Part shown: in pieces, positions 43,984 through 51,336 of the stretch
Numbering within the stretch: position 1 is the first letter of the stretch
Layout of the letters: each line of letters starts with the position of its first letter
Source of the DNA: JAWCQZ01 sp038869515 [NCBI: Halobacteria archaeon]
GTDB taxonomy: Archaea; Halobacteriota; Syntropharchaeia; JACQPP01
Length of the DNA: 64,000 nt
Direction of reading: 5' to 3'
NCBI GenBank assembly: GCA_038869515.1
Contig: JAWCQZ010000001.1
Coordinates: 1 to 64,000, forward strand
Notes under the pieces: model-generated
What the model was told of the DNA's origin: nothing
What the model saw: only the letters and a program-made list of their open reading frames with translations
Databases searched by the model: none
Made by a program: the position numbers and the translations under genes

Positions 43984-45015
43984 TCACAGCGGCAGCCATC
44001 CCTGCTCCCGGTACCATTCGATCGCCTCCCGGGTCCCCCTCCTCCAGTCCTCGTAGACGAACCTGTACCCGGCCCGCTTCAGTTTCTCGTTGGAGAACCA
44101 GTATTCGTGGGTGATGTACTCCGCCATGGGAAGGTCGAACTTGGGCCGGACTCTCTTCCTGCGCGCCGCCTCCTCGAACCTCCGGGCCCCGTACTCCATC
44201 AGGTCCGCCACCACCTTGTACATGGGCCACCCGATGGGGACGCGGAGGGAGGGGATGCCCAGGATGACCGCCACGTAGGTCATGAACTCGTCCACGGTGA
44301 AGTCCATCGTGTTCACCGCGTTGTAGGCCTCGCCCTTGGCGACCCCCGTTTCGGAGAGGAAGAGGGCCGCTCCGCAGGCGTCCCGGACGTGGACCATCGG
44401 CATCCGGAGGCGCCGGTGGCGCGGGTAGATGGAGGGGACGTATGCGGTCCCGGTCTTGGCCAGGAGGCGGTAGATGTGGTACATCCCGTAGCGGTTGCGG
44501 GGGCCGTACATCGGGGCGGGGCGCATGATGGTGATGGGGAGCCCTGCCTTCTGGACGAACTCCTGGGCCACTTTCTCCTGCTCGACTTTCGACTTCGAGT
44601 AGAGGTTGGGGGGATTGAAAGGCGCGGTCTCGTCCGCGGGCTTCTCCAGGCCGGTCTCCCCGTAGACCCCGAGGGTGGACCAGTGGAGGAAGCGCTTGAG
44701 CCCCGCATCGGCAGCCGCCTCGCAGAGGTTCCGCATGCCGACCACGTTCACCCGGTGGAGGGGCTCCCACGGGGCGAAGTAGTCGAAGAGGGAGGCGGGG
44801 TGGAAGAGGAGGTCGGGGCTCCGCTGGAAGAGGGGGCCGAGGGTCTCTGGCCTGGTCACGTCGGAGGGGAGGAACTCCGCCCCCAGGGACTTCACGAAGG
44901 AGGGGTCGGAGCCCGGGAGGTCGGTGGCGAGGACCTCGTGCCCCCGCGAGCGCAGGAGCTCCACCATGTGGGAGCCCGAAAAACCGCAGGCACCGGTTAC
45001 CAAGGCGAGGGGCAT
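43984..45015 (-). CDS. NAD-dependent epimerase/dehydratase (extended SDR)
   Basis: The 343-residue protein is an intact extended SDR. It has the Rossmann loop TGACGFSGSHM near residue 7, DLPGSDPSF after strand 2, Asp in LPSDVTRPE, the catalytic Tyr-x-x-x-Lys as LYSKSKVEQEKV, TIMRPAPMYGPRNRYGM and VHVRDACGAALFL. The C-terminal half is longer and more basic than in sugar-nucleotide epimerases and resembles 3-beta-hydroxysteroid dehydrogenase-like members. The substrate is unknown. ATG 45015 is supported by a GTTTAAG box 28 nt upstream. The remnant at 157-510 is a decayed relative. Confidence 0.85.
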   Translation of the reverse strand: MPLALVTGACGFSGSHMVELLRSRGHEVLATDLPGSDPSFVKSLGAEFLPSDVTRPETLGPLFQRSPDLLFHPASLFDYFAPWEPLHRVNVVGMRNLCEAAADAGLKRFLHWSTLGVYGETGLEKPADETAPFNPPNLYSKSKVEQEKVAQEFVQKAGLPITIMRPAPMYGPRNRYGMYHIYRLLAKTGTAYVPSIYPRHRRLRMPMVHVRDACGAALFLSETGVAKGEAYNAVNTMDFTVDEFMTYVAVILGIPSLRVPIGWPMYKVVADLMEYGARRFEEAARRKRVRPKFDLPMAEYITHEYWFSNEKLKRAGYRFVYEDWRRGTREAIEWYREQGWLPL

Positions 45016-45145
45016 CGTCGGGTGTCGAGGGGGTGTGGCCTTAAACTTTCCCGTAGCGGGGAGCGCGCCCTTTGCGCCTCGACTTTTGGAGATGGGGGCG
45101 AGACGGGTCGCGGGCCTATTTCCCCTCGGGCCGACCAGGGGAGAG

Positions 45146-45403
45146 ATGGCGGAGAGCCGACTCTGGCCGCGCGGGCCCGCGACCCGGGGGCCCCCCGCCC
45201 ACTGCCACCTCTGCTCCCTGTGGGCGTCGCTCTTCGGCGTCCCCGCGCGCCCGCTCACCCGGGAGGCGCGGGAGTGCGGCAACTGCGGGGGCCGGAGGGG
45301 CGTGAGGGAGACCGTCCGCCGGGCGATCGCCTCCGCCAATCCCTTCCTCTCCCCCGCCCTCCGCTGGGTGGAGGAGCCGATCGAACTGGAAGAGCCCGCG
45401 TAG
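45146..45403 (+). CDS. Small zinc-knuckle protein, unrecognised
   Basis: From ATG 45146 (preceded by AGGGGAG) the product has 85 residues with a CHLC pair at about residues 20-23 and CGNC at 45-48, enough for one zinc site. The rest is basic, with a helical VRETVRRAIASANPF segment and an acidic end. Upstream in-frame starts exist (45092), so the N-terminus is uncertain. The family is not recognised. It lies between divergent epimerase and convergent hypothetical genes. Confidence 0.5.
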   Translation: MAESRLWPRGPATRGPPAHCHLCSLWASLFGVPARPLTREARECGNCGGRRGVRETVRRAIASANPFLSPALRWVEEPIELEEPA

Positions 45404-45409
45404 GCGGGG

Positions 45410-45781
45410 CTACTGGTAGCCCGGGACCGCGGTGGCGGTCTCCGGGGGCGGCTCGGCCCCCGCCTTCGGCAGGTCGGGCTCGGGGACCTTCTGGCCCGTC
45501 GCCCTCTCGTGCTCCTCGACGTGCTGCTCGATCCAGCGGGCGGTCGCCAACGCCTGCGCGAGCGTCATGCGGAGGGTGACCTCGTCCACGACCTCCACGA
45601 CCGTCTGGCGCTTGGCGTTCGAGTCCGCGGCGTTCATCGAGACGCGCTGCACCGTGTATTCGAGGAAGGGCGCCCCGTTGACCACGACCACGCCCCCCTG
45701 GGCCTGGTCCTGGAAGACCCACCGGTGGTCCTTCGACCTCGCGAAGAGGCGCTGCGCCTGCGGACCGGGGGGGCGGGCCAT
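45410..45781 (-). CDS. Uncharacterised small protein
   Basis: The 123-residue product begins MARPPGPQAQRLFARSKDHR and has a beta-rich first half (RWVFQDQAQGGVVVVNGAPFLEY in outline), then a helical VTLRMTLAQALATARWIEQH segment and a Pro/Glu tail. No family was recognised, and no membrane segment is seen. The start at 45781 is favoured because a CTTAAAT box lies about 26 nt upstream, matching the leaderless layout. Confidence 0.6.
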   Translation of the reverse strand: MARPPGPQAQRLFARSKDHRWVFQDQAQGGVVVVNGAPFLEYTVQRVSMNAADSNAKRQTVVEVVDEVTLRMTLAQALATARWIEQHVEEHERATGQKVPEPDLPKAGAEPPPETATAVPGYQ

Positions 45782-45936
45782 CCGCACCTTCCTCCGCGCG
45801 CCCACTTAAATCCGCCTGTCGCCGCTCCACCCGGGAAGCCTCTCGCCCCGCCGGCAACTGTTCTGCCGACGGGACGCGGCGAGGCCCGCAGCGCAACCCC
45901 GTTTCGCTGGCGGAACACGAGTTTCCGGGGCGGCTC

Positions 45937-45988
45937 GCCGGAGGCGCGCAAGTCCGAGGCCCCGAGCGCGGGGTATGGAGAGCGCGAG
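45937..45988 (+). repeat. Dispersed repeat, copy B, upstream of secY
   Basis: GCCGGAGGCGCGCA (45937-45950), a 19-base spacer, and GGGGTATGGAGAGCGCGAG (45970-45988) repeat the arrangement found on the other strand at the dtdA start (16852-16904). The similarity continues weakly past the 19-mer (GGGCCGCAACAA against GGAGCGGCGACAA). Confidence 0.7.
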
Positions 45989-46007
45989 CGGGCCGCAACA
46001 AAGGGGC

Positions 46008-46013
46008 TTTAAA
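46008..46013 (+). promoter_or_regulatory. TATA box for secY-adk
   Basis: TTTAAA is centred about 26 nt upstream of the ATG at 46037, implying a leaderless message and favouring that start over the in-frame ATG at 46028. Confidence 0.6.
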
Positions 46014-46036
46014 CCCGCCCCGCTCCGATGTCCCCC

Positions 46037-47593
46037 ATGGCCGAAGAAGGGGGCCCGCCGGAGTTCAAGGACCGGGTCCGGGAGTTCCTGAAGAAACTCC
46101 CCTCCGTCCAGAAGGCGGAGGGGCACGTCCACTTCCGGCGGAAGGTGGGGTGGACCCTCGCCATGCTCTTCCTCTACTTCGTCATGACCAACATCCCGGT
46201 CTTCGGTCTCTCGCCCAACTCGGTGGACCTCTTCCACCAGTTCCGCGCTTTCTTCGCCGGCGAACAGGGTTCGCTGACCACCCTCGGGATCTCCCCCATC
46301 GTCACCGCGGGCATCCTGCTCCAACTGATGGTGGGCGCCCAGATCATCAAACTCGACCTCACCGACAAGAGGGACAAGGCCATCTTCCAGGGGCTCCAGA
46401 AGCTCTTCGTCTTCATCCTCATCCCCCTGGAGACCTTTCCCCAGATCGCCGGGGGCTTCCTCCAACCCGACGAGGTCCTCGCCCTCCGCCTCGGGGTGGG
46501 CCCCGGCGTCCTGAGCCTCCTCATTTTCCTCCAGATCTGCCTCGGCTCGGTCCTCATCCTCTTCATGGACGAAATCGTCTCCAAGTGGGGCATCGGCTCG
46601 GGGGTCTCGATGTTCATCCTCGCGGGCGTCTCCCTCCAGATCTTCAACGGCCTCTTCAACTGGTGGAACACCCTCCAGCCCTTCCAGGTCGGCCCCGCCA
46701 CCCTCCAGCCGCCGGTCGGTCTCGTGCCCCGGTGGCTCTGGATGGCCACCGACCCCAACGCCGCCTTCGTGGCCCGCACCGACCCCTACTTCATCCTGGG
46801 CCGCAACGGCGCCGAACTCCTCGCCCTCCTCGCCACCGTCGCCATCTTCCTCATCGTCGTCTACTTCGAGTCGGTCCGGCTCGAGATTCCGCTCGCCCAC
46901 GCCTCGGTCCGTGGGGCCCGGGGCCGCTTCCCGGTGAAGCTGCTCTACGTCTCCAACATCCCCATCATCCTCATCGGGACGCTCCAGGCCAACATCGCGG
47001 TTTTCGGGGTCCTCCTGGCGAGCAAGGCCCCCTTCCTGGGGACCTACGACACGGTGGTGAACCCCGCGAGCCCCGCCCCCCTCTCGGGCCCCCTCTTCTA
47101 CCTGAGCACCATCACCGGCCCCGAGGACTGGTGGCCGGGGCTGGCAGGGCCCTATTTAGACAACCTCCGCCTCGCCAACGGCCTGACTCCGATCGCCGAC
47201 TGGCAGATTCTCCTCCGCCTGGTGGTCTACACAGTGGTCATCCTCGGCGGCTCGGTCCTCTTCGCCTGGTTCTGGGTGAACACCGCCTCGATGGGCCCCT
47301 CGGACGTGGCGAAGCAGATCGAGAAGTCGGGGATGCAGATACCGGGGTTCCGGCGGACCCGCGATAGCATCGAGCGGGTGATGGAGCGCTACATCCCCAA
47401 GGTGACGGTGCTGGGGGGGCTCATCATCGGCCTCCTGGTCCTCTTCGGCTCGATGCTGGGAACCATCGGCCAGGTCTCCCCCACGGGCCTCCTCCTAGGG
47501 GTCAGCATCACCTACAACCTCTACCAGGCGGTCGCCCGGGAGCAGGTCATGGAGATGCATCCCCTCATCCGGCGGGCCATCGGAGAGGGGTAG
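46037..47593 (+). CDS. secY: Protein translocase subunit SecY (Sec61 alpha)
   Basis: SecY forms the membrane channel for protein export and insertion. The product of 518 residues has ten predicted transmembrane helices. Family segments visible include the FRRKVGWTLAMLFLYFVMTNIPVFG first helix in outline, the plug-domain region LGISPIVTAGILLQL, MDEIVSKWGIGSGVSMFI, the basic cytoplasmic SVRGARGRFPVKLLYVSNIPII loop, and the final VAREQVMEMHPLIRR. It is followed by adk, the usual archaeal neighbour, but the ribosomal genes that normally precede secY (uL15 and others) are elsewhere. Confidence 0.97.
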   Translation: MAEEGGPPEFKDRVREFLKKLPSVQKAEGHVHFRRKVGWTLAMLFLYFVMTNIPVFGLSPNSVDLFHQFRAFFAGEQGSLTTLGISPIVTAGILLQLMVGAQIIKLDLTDKRDKAIFQGLQKLFVFILIPLETFPQIAGGFLQPDEVLALRLGVGPGVLSLLIFLQICLGSVLILFMDEIVSKWGIGSGVSMFILAGVSLQIFNGLFNWWNTLQPFQVGPATLQPPVGLVPRWLWMATDPNAAFVARTDPYFILGRNGAELLALLATVAIFLIVVYFESVRLEIPLAHASVRGARGRFPVKLLYVSNIPIILIGTLQANIAVFGVLLASKAPFLGTYDTVVNPASPAPLSGPLFYLSTITGPEDWWPGLAGPYLDNLRLANGLTPIADWQILLRLVVYTVVILGGSVLFAWFWVNTASMGPSDVAKQIEKSGMQIPGFRRTRDSIERVMERYIPKVTVLGGLIIGLLVLFGSMLGTIGQVSPTGLLLGVSITYNLYQAVAREQVMEMHPLIRRAIGEG

Positions 47594-47635
47594 GGCGGCG
47601 CCTTTTTCACCCCTCCCCGGGACCAAGATAGGCGG

Positions 47636-48256
47636 ATGAAGCTCGTCCTGCTCGGCCCCCCGGGATGCGGCAAGGGGACCCAGGCCCGGCGCCTGGCCGC
47701 CCACTTCGGGGTGAAGGCCATCGCCACAGGGGACCTGCTGCGGGAGGCGGTTCGGAAAGGGACCCCCCTCGGGAAGGAGGCGAAGGGGTTCATGGACCGG
47801 GGCCAGCTGGTCCCGGACGACCTCCTCGTCCGGCTGGTGAAGGAGCAGCTGGACGGGCTCGAGGGGTTCATCCTCGACGGCTTCCCCCGGACCGTGGCCC
47901 AGGCAGCGGCCCTTGACAAGATCGCCCCCGACGCGGTGGCGGTCCGCATCCGGGTCGCCCCCGACGTCCTGGTGGGGCGGCTCGGGGGGCGGAGGGTCTG
48001 CCCCCGCTGCAACGCGGTCTACCACCTGGTGAGCGGCCCGCCCAATGCCCCCGGCCTCTGCGACCGCTGCTCGACCCCCCTCATCCAGCGAGAGGACGAC
48101 AGGCCCGAGGTGGTGCGGAAGCGCCAGGAGGTCTACGCCGCCGAGACCGCCCCGGTGGTGGAGCGGTTCGAGAGGACCCACCGCCTCCAGACGGTGGATG
48201 GGGAGGGGGCCCCCGACGCCATCTTCCAGCGCATCCTCCGGGCCGTGGGCGACTGA
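47636..48256 (+). CDS. adk: Adenylate kinase
   Basis: Adk converts AMP and ATP to two ADP. The 206-residue protein is the long type with a zinc-binding lid. The P-loop GPPGCGKGTQ is at residues 7-16, the AMP site is TGDLLREAV, FILDGFPRTVAQA precedes the lid, and the lid has CPRC and CDRC pairs about 25 residues apart. It differs from the AdkA type common in many other archaea and resembles bacterial enzymes. It lies 42 nt after secY, probably in the same transcript. Confidence 0.95.
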   Translation: MKLVLLGPPGCGKGTQARRLAAHFGVKAIATGDLLREAVRKGTPLGKEAKGFMDRGQLVPDDLLVRLVKEQLDGLEGFILDGFPRTVAQAAALDKIAPDAVAVRIRVAPDVLVGRLGGRRVCPRCNAVYHLVSGPPNAPGLCDRCSTPLIQREDDRPEVVRKRQEVYAAETAPVVERFERTHRLQTVDGEGAPDAIFQRILRAVGD

Positions 48257-48559
48257 AGGGCTTGTTGCAGGTTCAGTCGCGCGCGAGTCGTCCGCAACGC
48301 CGGTTGGATGGAGCGCAGGCCGAGGGAGAGGAAGGAGGGGCAGGGCGAGCGGAGAGATTCAGCGAGGAGGCGAGCCGAGATTCCCGGCCGCCCGAGGCGG
48401 CCGGGCGCGGCCCGTTGAAACCTGCCCCTCCACGCCGGCCGGGGGGTTCTCCCGTGCCGTTCCGGAGGCTCCTCGCATCCTCCGCAGGGGCGCACCCCTC
48501 ACGGATAACCGTTTTTCCCGAGGGACTCCAGTGGAAATCCCCGGGTCGCGGAGCAATGC
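48257..48559 (+). other. Non-coding gap after adk
   Basis: About 300 bases without a credible gene. It contains a long-range inverted repeat, TTGCAGGTTCA near 48264-48275 against TTGAAACCTGC near 48415-48425, and a strong local hairpin GGCCGCC-CGAG-GCGGCC near 48386-48402. These could fold a structured RNA of about 160 nt, but I could not match it to RNase P RNA, SRP RNA or 5S rRNA motifs. Confidence 0.35.
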
Positions 48560-48565
48560 TATATA
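48560..48565 (+). promoter_or_regulatory. TATA box for the winged-helix regulator
   Basis: TATATA centred about 26 nt before the ATG at 48589 indicates a leaderless transcript and sets the start of the regulator gene. Confidence 0.65.
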
Positions 48566-48588
48566 CAGCCACTATCGATATCCAGGCG

Positions 48589-49215
48589 ATGAGCTCGCCC
48601 CTCCACCGCCGGGCCGTGGAAATCGCGACCCTGGCCAAGGTTCTCGCCGAAATCCGGGAGGGGGACTCCCTGAGCGACCTCCAGGGGCGGACCGGGCTCA
48701 CCTTCGTGACGGTCCAGAGGGCGGTCCGCGCCCTCGAGGAGGCCTCCATCCTCGCGACCCGGGTGAACACCAACGACCGGGGACGCGCCCGGGAGTGCGT
48801 CGCCATCTCGCCGGCCCACCAGCGCGCGGCCCGGTTCTACATGGACGTGCTGCCGAAGATGGACACCCTCCTGCGGGGAGACGCCAAGGGAAACCCGCTC
48901 CTCTTCCAGATCCCTATCTACGGACGGGCCCTGGCCGAGGCCCGCGCCCAGCTCCCGGAGGCGAGCCGGAAGACCTTCGACGAGTGGACGGCCCACCCCG
49001 CCGGGGTAGCCTCGGGAGCGCGGGGGGAGCGGCTCTTCGAGAGGCGGGGGGACCGGCTCTTCCTCGACCCGGAGCGGTTCCAGGTCAAGGTGCGGCTTTC
49101 CAAAGAGGCGTCGGAGGCGGATCCGGAGAGGAAGGAGCGCGCCCTCACCCTCGACGCCTTCGCCCGGGGGCGCGGGGCCACCGCCCGCGCCGGGGCCCCG
49201 GAGCCCGAGAGGTGA
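48589..49215 (+). CDS. Winged-helix transcriptional regulator
   Basis: The 208-residue protein has an N-terminal winged helix-turn-helix: VLAEIREGDSLSDLQGRTG, the recognition helix FVTVQRAVRALEEASIL, and a wing with TRVNTNDRGRARECVAI. The remaining 130 residues are helical with no clear domain, and include an ARGERLFERRGDRLFLDPERF hairpin that could bind a ligand or partner. Subfamily (ArsR, MarR or other) cannot be fixed. The strong TATA box and leaderless start suggest a well-expressed single gene. It ends seven bases from the convergent PAC2 gene. Confidence 0.72.
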   Translation: MSSPLHRRAVEIATLAKVLAEIREGDSLSDLQGRTGLTFVTVQRAVRALEEASILATRVNTNDRGRARECVAISPAHQRAARFYMDVLPKMDTLLRGDAKGNPLLFQIPIYGRALAEARAQLPEASRKTFDEWTAHPAGVASGARGERLFERRGDRLFLDPERFQVKVRLSKEASEADPERKERALTLDAFARGRGATARAGAPEPER

Positions 49216-49221
49216 GCCGGG

Positions 49222-50001
49222 CTACCCGATGTAGCGGAGCTCTTCCTCGCGGGGCAGGTCGCCCCCTTCGCCCCGCTCCATCTCCTTGAGGCGGGAGAGG
49301 AGCCCCTCGACCTCCTTGGCCCGGGCGTCCAGGGCGCGGAAGTCAATCTGGAGGTCGAGCACCTGGGAGAGAACCCGCAGCACCGCCTGGGCCGAGCGGG
49401 GGTCGGCCATGTAACCGGAGGTGACGCCGAGCAGGCACGCGGCCTCGATGGACCTCCGGGCCGCCAGCCCCAGGACGAGCCCCGAGGCTCCCACGATCCC
49501 GCTCCCCAGCTCCTTCTGCCGGAACTCGACGCCGACCTGCCGCATCTCCTCCACGAGGCGGGGGTCGCTCACCGCCCCCACCACCGCGGGCTTCGAGTTG
49601 AGCTTCCCGACGCCGCAGCCCCCGATGGTGTAGATGCGCTTGACGCCGAACCGGGCGGCGATGTCCACGAAGGCGGAGGCGAGCCGGTAGTAGCCCACGT
49701 TGGTGGTGCTCTGCTGGTCGCCGGCGATGACCAGGAGGTCCCCGGGGCCGCGGGCCTTCCCGTTGGGCCGCCTCCAGGCGTAGACCTCGTTCTTGAACAG
49801 CCGGACCGAACCGTCGGGCCGGACGACGACCTGGGGGGGGAAGTGGGGGCTGTAGATCTCCATGACCAACTCGGCCTTCAACTCGGCCACCAGGTGGTCG
49901 GCCACCAGTTTTCCGACCTGGCCGATGCCGGGGAGGCCCTCCACCAGGACGGGGTTGCGGAGCCGGACCTGCTTCAAGGTGACCACCTCGACCTCCTCCA
50001 T
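49222..50001 (-). CDS. PAC2-family protein (proteasome assembly chaperone-like)
   Basis: The 259-residue product matches the archaeal PAC2 family: NPVLVEGLPGIGQVGKLVADHL near the N-terminus in outline, YSPHFPPQVVVRPDGSVRL, DLLVIAGDQQSTTNVGYYRLA, YTIGGCGVGKLN, and GIVGASGLVLGLAARRSIEAACLLG-type C-terminal segment. Some members are chaperones that assemble the 20S proteasome; the archaeal paralogue PbaB is one candidate identity. A helical tail of about 45 residues ends the protein. Confidence 0.85.
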   Translation of the reverse strand: MEEVEVVTLKQVRLRNPVLVEGLPGIGQVGKLVADHLVAELKAELVMEIYSPHFPPQVVVRPDGSVRLFKNEVYAWRRPNGKARGPGDLLVIAGDQQSTTNVGYYRLASAFVDIAARFGVKRIYTIGGCGVGKLNSKPAVVGAVSDPRLVEEMRQVGVEFRQKELGSGIVGASGLVLGLAARRSIEAACLLGVTSGYMADPRSAQAVLRVLSQVLDLQIDFRALDARAKEVEGLLSRLKEMERGEGGDLPREEELRYIG

Positions 50002-50066
50002 CCCGGCCGTGGGAGCCGGCCCTTCTTTACCCTTTCCCGCGGGCTCCGCCGGCGGACCGGCGGTGG

Positions 50067-50074
50067 CTATTTTT
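50067..50074 (+). promoter_or_regulatory. TATA box for the 50097 HAD gene
   Basis: CTATTTTT is centred about 26 nt upstream of the ATG at 50097 and marks that codon, not the in-frame ATG at 50073, as the start. Confidence 0.6.
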
Positions 50075-50096
50075 GGCGCCGGGGCGAACGGGTCCC

Positions 50097-50801
50097 ATGC
50101 TCCTCATTTTCGACCTCGACCTCACGCTCTGCGACAACTCGCGCCGGAAGCGGCTGGCCCTGGAGCGCGGGCTGGGGCCCGGGCTGGCCCTCGCGGGAAC
50201 GGACCGGCTGCGGGACGAGATGGTCGAGGAAATCCTGCAGGACCTCCGCCTCGAGAGGGAGGTGGCGGGCCGGGTCATGCGCCACTTCTTCTTCGACGAC
50301 GACCTCTACGAGCACGACGTGCCCCTCGAGGGCGCCCCGGAAGTGCTCCGAGACCTGGCGGGGGAGAGGCACGCCCTCTACTACGTGACCGGCCGCCCCC
50401 GCCGGAGGACCGCCGAGGCCTTTCTCGCCCGTTTCGGCTTTCCGGAGGCCCCGCTCTACTCCGACTTCGTGGGTCCCGGGGAGTCGTGGAAGAAGGTCCG
50501 CCTCTTCCGGGAGATTCGGGAGCGGGAGGGCGGCGCCCGGGGCATCGCGGTCGGGGACCTCGTCGGCGACGCCCTGGCGGCCAAGGAGGCGGGGCTCTTC
50601 GCGGTGGGGACCCTCCAGGCCCCGGAGCGGGTCCACCGCCGGACGGAGCTGGAGGAGGTGTGCGACGCCCTCATCGCCCACCTCTGGGAGTTTCCCGTCC
50701 TGCTGGAGCAGGTCCGGCGCGAGTGGGAAGGGGGAGAACGGGCGCCCGCCCCTCCCGGGAACCCCGGGAGGGGCGGCCCGAGGCGGGGGGGCAACCTTTA
50801 A
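50097..50801 (+). CDS. HAD-superfamily hydrolase
   Basis: The 234-residue protein has HAD motif I at its very start (IFDLDLTLCDNSR, nucleophile D6), motif II as YYVTGRPRRRTAEAF, a Lys in SWKKVRLFREI for motif III, and VGDLVGDALAAKEAG for motif IV. A small helical cap separates I and II. The G of the usual DxDGT is replaced by Leu, as in some capped phosphatases. Substrate unknown. Its TAA stop forms part of the TATA box of the downstream chaperone operon, so the two transcription units abut. Confidence 0.82.
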   Translation: MLLIFDLDLTLCDNSRRKRLALERGLGPGLALAGTDRLRDEMVEEILQDLRLEREVAGRVMRHFFFDDDLYEHDVPLEGAPEVLRDLAGERHALYYVTGRPRRRTAEAFLARFGFPEAPLYSDFVGPGESWKKVRLFREIREREGGARGIAVGDLVGDALAAKEAGLFAVGTLQAPERVHRRTELEEVCDALIAHLWEFPVLLEQVRREWEGGERAPAPPGNPGRGGPRRGGNL

Positions 50802-50825
50802 GAGGGAGCACTAACCAAAGGTTAG
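50797..50825 (+). promoter_or_regulatory. Chaperone operon promoter with palindromic operator
   Basis: A TTTAA box (50797-50801) is followed by the perfect inverted repeat CTAACC-AAA-GGTTAG (50811-50825), which ends four bases before the grpE ATG at 50830. The palindrome covers the expected transcription start, the position where a repressor would block initiation. It may be the operator of a heat-shock regulator; the regulator is not identified. Confidence 0.65.
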
Positions 50826-50829
50826 CGAC

Positions 50830-51336
50830 ATGGAGGGCCCCGCCGAAACCGAGGCGAAACCGGCCTCCGCGACCCCCGGGGAGCCCGATGCGGAGCGGTT
50901 CCGGGCCGAGGCGGCCCGCCTCAAGGACGAGAACCTTTACCTCCGGGCGGAGTTGGACAATGCCGGGAAGAGGCATGCCCGAGAGAAGGAGGAGTTCCGC
51001 AGGAACGCCGCGGAGGGGCTCATCCGCGCCCTCCTCGAGGTCCGGGAGAGCCTGGATCGGGCCGCCGGCAGCCTCCGGGAGCCCGCGGCCGCCGAGGGGG
51101 TCCGCATGATTCTCGCCCAGCTGGACGGGGTCCTCGCGGAGCAGGGATTGGAACCCCTGCCCTCGGTGGGCCAGGCGTTCGACCCCTTCTTCCACGAGGC
51201 GGTGGAGCGGATCCCATCGCCGGAGCCCGAGGGGCGCGTCGTCGAGGAGGTGCGCCGGGGCTACCGGCTCCACAAGAAACTGCTGCGGCCCGCCCTGGTG
51301 AAGGTGAGCGCGGGGCCGGGAGGCGGCCGTGGCTGA
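50830..51336 (+). CDS. grpE: Nucleotide exchange factor GrpE
   Basis: GrpE releases ADP from DnaK. The 168-residue protein has an acidic, disordered N-terminus, a long coiled-coil helix (about residues 24-65, [20 protein letters not shown]), and the C-terminal beta domain with [22 protein letters not shown] in outline, then [17 protein letters not shown], which matches the family signature G-Y-x-L-x-x-K-x-L-R-P-A-x-V-x-V. It is the first gene of grpE-dnaK-dnaJ and overlaps dnaK by eight bases. Confidence 0.95.
   Translation: MEGPAETEAKPASATPGEPDAERFRAEAARLKDENLYLRAELDNAGKRHAREKEEFRRNAAEGLIRALLEVRESLDRAAGSLREPAAAEGVRMILAQLDGVLAEQGLEPLPSVGQAFDPFFHEAVERIPSPEPEGRVVEEVRRGYRLHKKLLRPALVKVSAGPGGGRG

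Larger units (their letters stand above)
45782..46036 (+). other. Intergenic region upstream of secY
   Basis: This non-coding stretch holds the TATA box of the minus-strand gene at 45781, copy B of a dispersed repeat (45937-45988) and the secY TATA box. I see no credible reading frame or structural RNA between about 45815 and 45936. Confidence 0.6.

Noticed and set aside
48257-48559. RNase P RNA, SRP RNA or 5S rRNA
   Set aside because: None of the conserved core motifs of these RNAs could be found by eye on either strand.
48262-48588. Upstream extension of the winged-helix regulator
   Set aside because: The extension is low-complexity, and a TATATA box at 48560 places transcription start at the ATG at 48589.
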